From an uncultured Bacilli bacterium (GTDB lineage: Bacteria; Bacillota_I; Bacilli_A; RF39; UBA660): DNA of 6,906 nt. Location: positions 1-6,906 of the forward strand of contig CANQUW010000055.1 of assembly GCA_947627145.1 (NCBI GenBank), in the 5' to 3' direction. The translations under genes were made by a program, and so were the position numbers. The notes under the pieces were generated by a model. The model ran no database searches. It was not told the DNA's origin and saw only the letters and a list, made by a program, of their open reading frames with translations. Shown here in pieces: positions 5,265 through 6,906 of this stretch. How positions within the stretch are numbered: position 1 is the stretch's first letter; each line of letters starts with the position of its first letter.

Positions 5265-6149
5265 TTAATTAGTTAAATTCATAATTTCAAGTAATCTATT
5301 TAAGTCATTTTGATTAACAAATTTTATTTCCATACTATTATTCTTTATTTTTACTTTTGTTCCTAATTTTTCACATAAACTATCTTCTAAATATTTATAT
5401 TCTGAAGGTGTTTTTTTACGAACAACATTAATTTTATTCTTACGAGCAAACTCATCATGTTCCTTTGTAGCGTCTTCAAGTTGTCTAACACTAAGTTCAT
5501 CTTTTACAACCTTTTCTGCAAGAGTATTAATTTGTTCTTCATCTTCAAGTTTACTTAAAACTCTAGCATGTCCCATACTTATTTTTTGTGACGCAATTAA
5601 ATCTTTAACAGAATTAGGTAAACCTAAAAGTCCAAGCATATTAGTTATATGACTTCTACTTTTACCAAGTCTTTTAGCAAGAGCATCTTGTGTAATCTTT
5701 AAATGCTCTAACATTTTTTTATAAGCAACTGCCTCTTCTATTGCTGTTAAATTTTCCCTTTGTAAGTTTTCAAGTAAAGCAATTTCCATCATTTCATCAT
5801 CAGTAAAATCTCTGATTATTGCAGGTATCTCAGTAAGTCCTGCAAGAGTTGATGCTTTAACTCTTCTTTCTCCTGCGATTATTTCATAACCTTTAATACT
5901 CTTTTTAACTATAATAGGTTGAAAAACACCATGTTCTTTTATTGAATTTGATAACTCTTTTAATGCTTCTTCATCAAATTTTTGACGTGGTTGATAAGGA
6001 TTACTACGTAATTCTGCAATAGGAACTTTTTCAATAGCATCTTTAGGTGTCTCAGTAATAATCTTTTCTTCTACCTTATTAAAGTCCATTGGTTCATTAG
6101 AAAAAAGTTCTTCTAAACCACGACCTAAAGCCTTTCTTTTAGTTTCCAT
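5265..6149 (-). CDS. parB: Chromosome partitioning protein ParB/Spo0J
   Basis: ParB binds parS sites near the origin, loads as a CTP-dependent sliding clamp and drives origin segregation with ParA and SMC. The 294-residue product begins METKRKALGRGLEELF, the usual basic N-terminal segment that stimulates ParA. The CTPase domain (about 41-135) shows NPYQPR (50-55), GERR (93-96) and ENLQREN (127-133). A helix-turn-helix parS-reading region lies at about 152-171 (TQDALAKRLGKSRSHITNML), and a C-terminal dimerisation domain at about 248-294. The preferred start is the ATG at 6149, giving an 11-nt overlap with parA. An in-frame TTG at 6158 would add three residues (20-nt overlap); AAGGAAG (6162-6168) is too far from the ATG (12 nt) and too close to the TTG (3 nt) to settle it, but the ATG form fits the family N-terminus. 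Confidence 0.97.
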   Translation of the reverse strand: METKRKALGRGLEELFSNEPMDFNKVEEKIITETPKDAIEKVPIAELRSNPYQPRQKFDEEALKELSNSIKEHGVFQPIIVKKSIKGYEIIAGERRVKASTLAGLTEIPAIIRDFTDDEMMEIALLENLQRENLTAIEEAVAYKKMLEHLKITQDALAKRLGKSRSHITNMLGLLGLPNSVKDLIASQKISMGHARVLSKLEDEEQINTLAEKVVKDELSVRQLEDATKEHDEFARKNKINVVRKKTPSEYKYLEDSLCEKLGTKVKIKNNSMEIKFVNQNDLNRLLEIMNLTN

Positions 6150-6906
6150 TTCTTTCAATCACTTCCTTCGCTAGATTTATATAAGCCTCACTCCCCCTAC
6201 TTTTTGGATCATATGCTATAATTGGTTCTCCGTGAGATGGAGCTTCAGTAAGTCTAATAAGTCTTGGAATAATAGTATTATAAACTCTTTCTTTAAAGAA
6301 TTTTCTAATATCATCTACTACTTCAAATCCCAAATTAGTTCTAGAATCTAACATTGTAAGTAAAACTCCCTCAATATCTAAATCAGGATTCAAACTCTTT
6401 TGAGCAAGCATAATAGAATTTAAAAGTTGCATAATTCCTTCAAGTGCAAAGAATTCACATTGAACAGGTATAATTACAGAATCAGATGCTGCAAGTGCAT
6501 TAGTAGTAATTACTCCTAAAGAAGGAGGACAATCAAGTATAACATAATCGAAAGAATCTTTTATAGTATTTAAATGTTCTCTTAATTGTGTACCTTTAGA
6601 AAAATTATCAGTTGTAATCCCTTTTTCTATAAATTCAAAATCTATTCCAGCTAAATTAATAGTAGCTGGTATAACATATAATCTTTTATATTTAGTTTTT
6701 ATAACTGCTTCATTAATAGAGCATTTAGATACTAAAACATCATAAATACTTTTTTCTATATCTCCCTTGTTAATTCCAACACCAGTAGTTGTATTACCTT
6801 GAGGATCTAAATCTATAAGCAAAACTTTTTTTCCAAGTAAAGCTAAAGATGCAGAAAGGTTTATACTTGTTGTAGTCTTTCCCACTCCACCTTTTTGATT
6901 TACTAA
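6139..6906 (-). CDS. parA: Chromosome partitioning ATPase ParA/Soj (5' end missing)
   Basis: ParA is a deviant Walker ATPase that binds nucleoid DNA as an ATP dimer; ParB triggers its hydrolysis, and together they move and separate chromosome origins (in B. subtilis, Soj also regulates DnaA). The frame is open to the right edge, so 255 residues are visible, starting LVNQKGGVGKTTTS; only about six or seven residues (an MxKIIA-like strand) should be missing compared with Soj. A GTG at 6885 lies inside the P-loop and cannot be the real start. Motifs are the deviant Walker A KGGVGKTT, LLIDLDPQGN, the Walker B-type strand YVILDCPPSLG, and RLTEAPSHGEPI and DPKSRGSEAY near the C-terminus. It is the first visible gene of the five-gene run, overlapping parB by 11 nt; the promoter lies beyond the window. 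Confidence 0.98.
   Translation of the reverse strand, partial: LVNQKGGVGKTTTSINLSASLALLGKKVLLIDLDPQGNTTTGVGINKGDIEKSIYDVLVSKCSINEAVIKTKYKRLYVIPATINLAGIDFEFIEKGITTDNFSKGTQLREHLNTIKDSFDYVILDCPPSLGVITTNALAASDSVIIPVQCEFFALEGIMQLLNSIMLAQKSLNPDLDIEGVLLTMLDSRTNLGFEVVDDIRKFFKERVYNTIIPRLIRLTEAPSHGEPIIAYDPKSRGSEAYINLAKEVIERNGN

Noticed and set aside
5979..5994. Possible parS site inside parB (TTTTTGACGTGGTTGA)
   Set aside because: It matches only 10 of 16 bases of TGTTCCACGTGGAACA, and half of the match is the central ACGTGG; the dyad is broken. A similar fragment at 969-984 (TGTTCTACGTCATATT, minus strand) also reaches only 10 of 16. No other ACGT in the window does better that I could find.
6156..6158. 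TTG start for parB
   Set aside because: It gives three extra residues (MKE) before the family-typical METKRKALGRGL and a 20-nt overlap. The ATG at 6149 fits the family and the 11-nt overlap seen at mscS/DUF951. It is not fully excluded, because AAGGAAG is nearer to the TTG.
6883..6885. GTG as the parA start
   Set aside because: It falls within KGGVGKTT, so using it would cut the P-loop. The frame stays open to the window edge and encodes the rest of the motif.

Overview
The window is a compact, AT-rich stretch (roughly 30% GC by eye) in which every convincing gene lies on the minus strand, so transcription runs from the right edge to the left edge. The gene set is the origin-proximal core of a low-GC Gram-positive bacterium: parA, parB, an MscS-type channel, a DUF951 protein, an AbgT-family transporter, ychF, rpsF, ssb and rpsR. 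The order DUF951 - ychF - rpsF - ssb - rpsR downstream of parAB matches Bacilli such as B. subtilis (soj, spo0J ... yyzM, yyaF, rpsF, ssbA, rpsR), while an mscS - DUF951 pair is, as I recall, also seen in Clostridia. All five tryptophans I traced to codons (SSB, YchF, AbgT) are TGG, and no in-frame TGA occurs, so the standard bacterial code fits. I infer an uncultured or little-studied Bacilli/Erysipelotrichia-like Firmicute, but cannot name it.

Layout in transcription order. (1) Right part, 6906 to 2620: a five-gene run parA (5' end cut by the window edge), parB, mscS, DUF951, abgT. It is tightly packed, with junctions of 11-nt overlap, 13-nt gap, 11-nt overlap and 13-nt gap, and ends in a terminator whose stem starts at the abgT stop codon. 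(2) Middle, 2637 to 1422: ychF alone, with its own consensus promoter (TTGAAA, 17 bp, TATAAT) embedded in the abgT terminator, and closed by a perfect 14-bp terminator stem. (3) Left part, 1327 to 122: the rpsF-ssb-rpsR operon with a strong extended -10 promoter, a structured leader that can bury the rpsF ribosome binding site, a terminator after rpsR, and no other gene. (4) Left edge, 115 to 1: a separate promoter and the first 20 codons of an unrecognised gene that runs off the window.

Functionally the window joins chromosome segregation (ParA ATPase and the CTP-dependent clamp ParB), an osmotic safety valve (MscS), ribosome assembly and translation (S6, S18, YchF) and single-stranded DNA protection (SSB). 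The AbgT transporter is the accessory-looking member inserted into an otherwise conserved housekeeping neighbourhood. I found no parS site, tRNA, insertion sequence, CRISPR array or clearly new system. The most interesting non-coding element is the rpsF leader, a plausible S6:S18 autoregulatory RNA.
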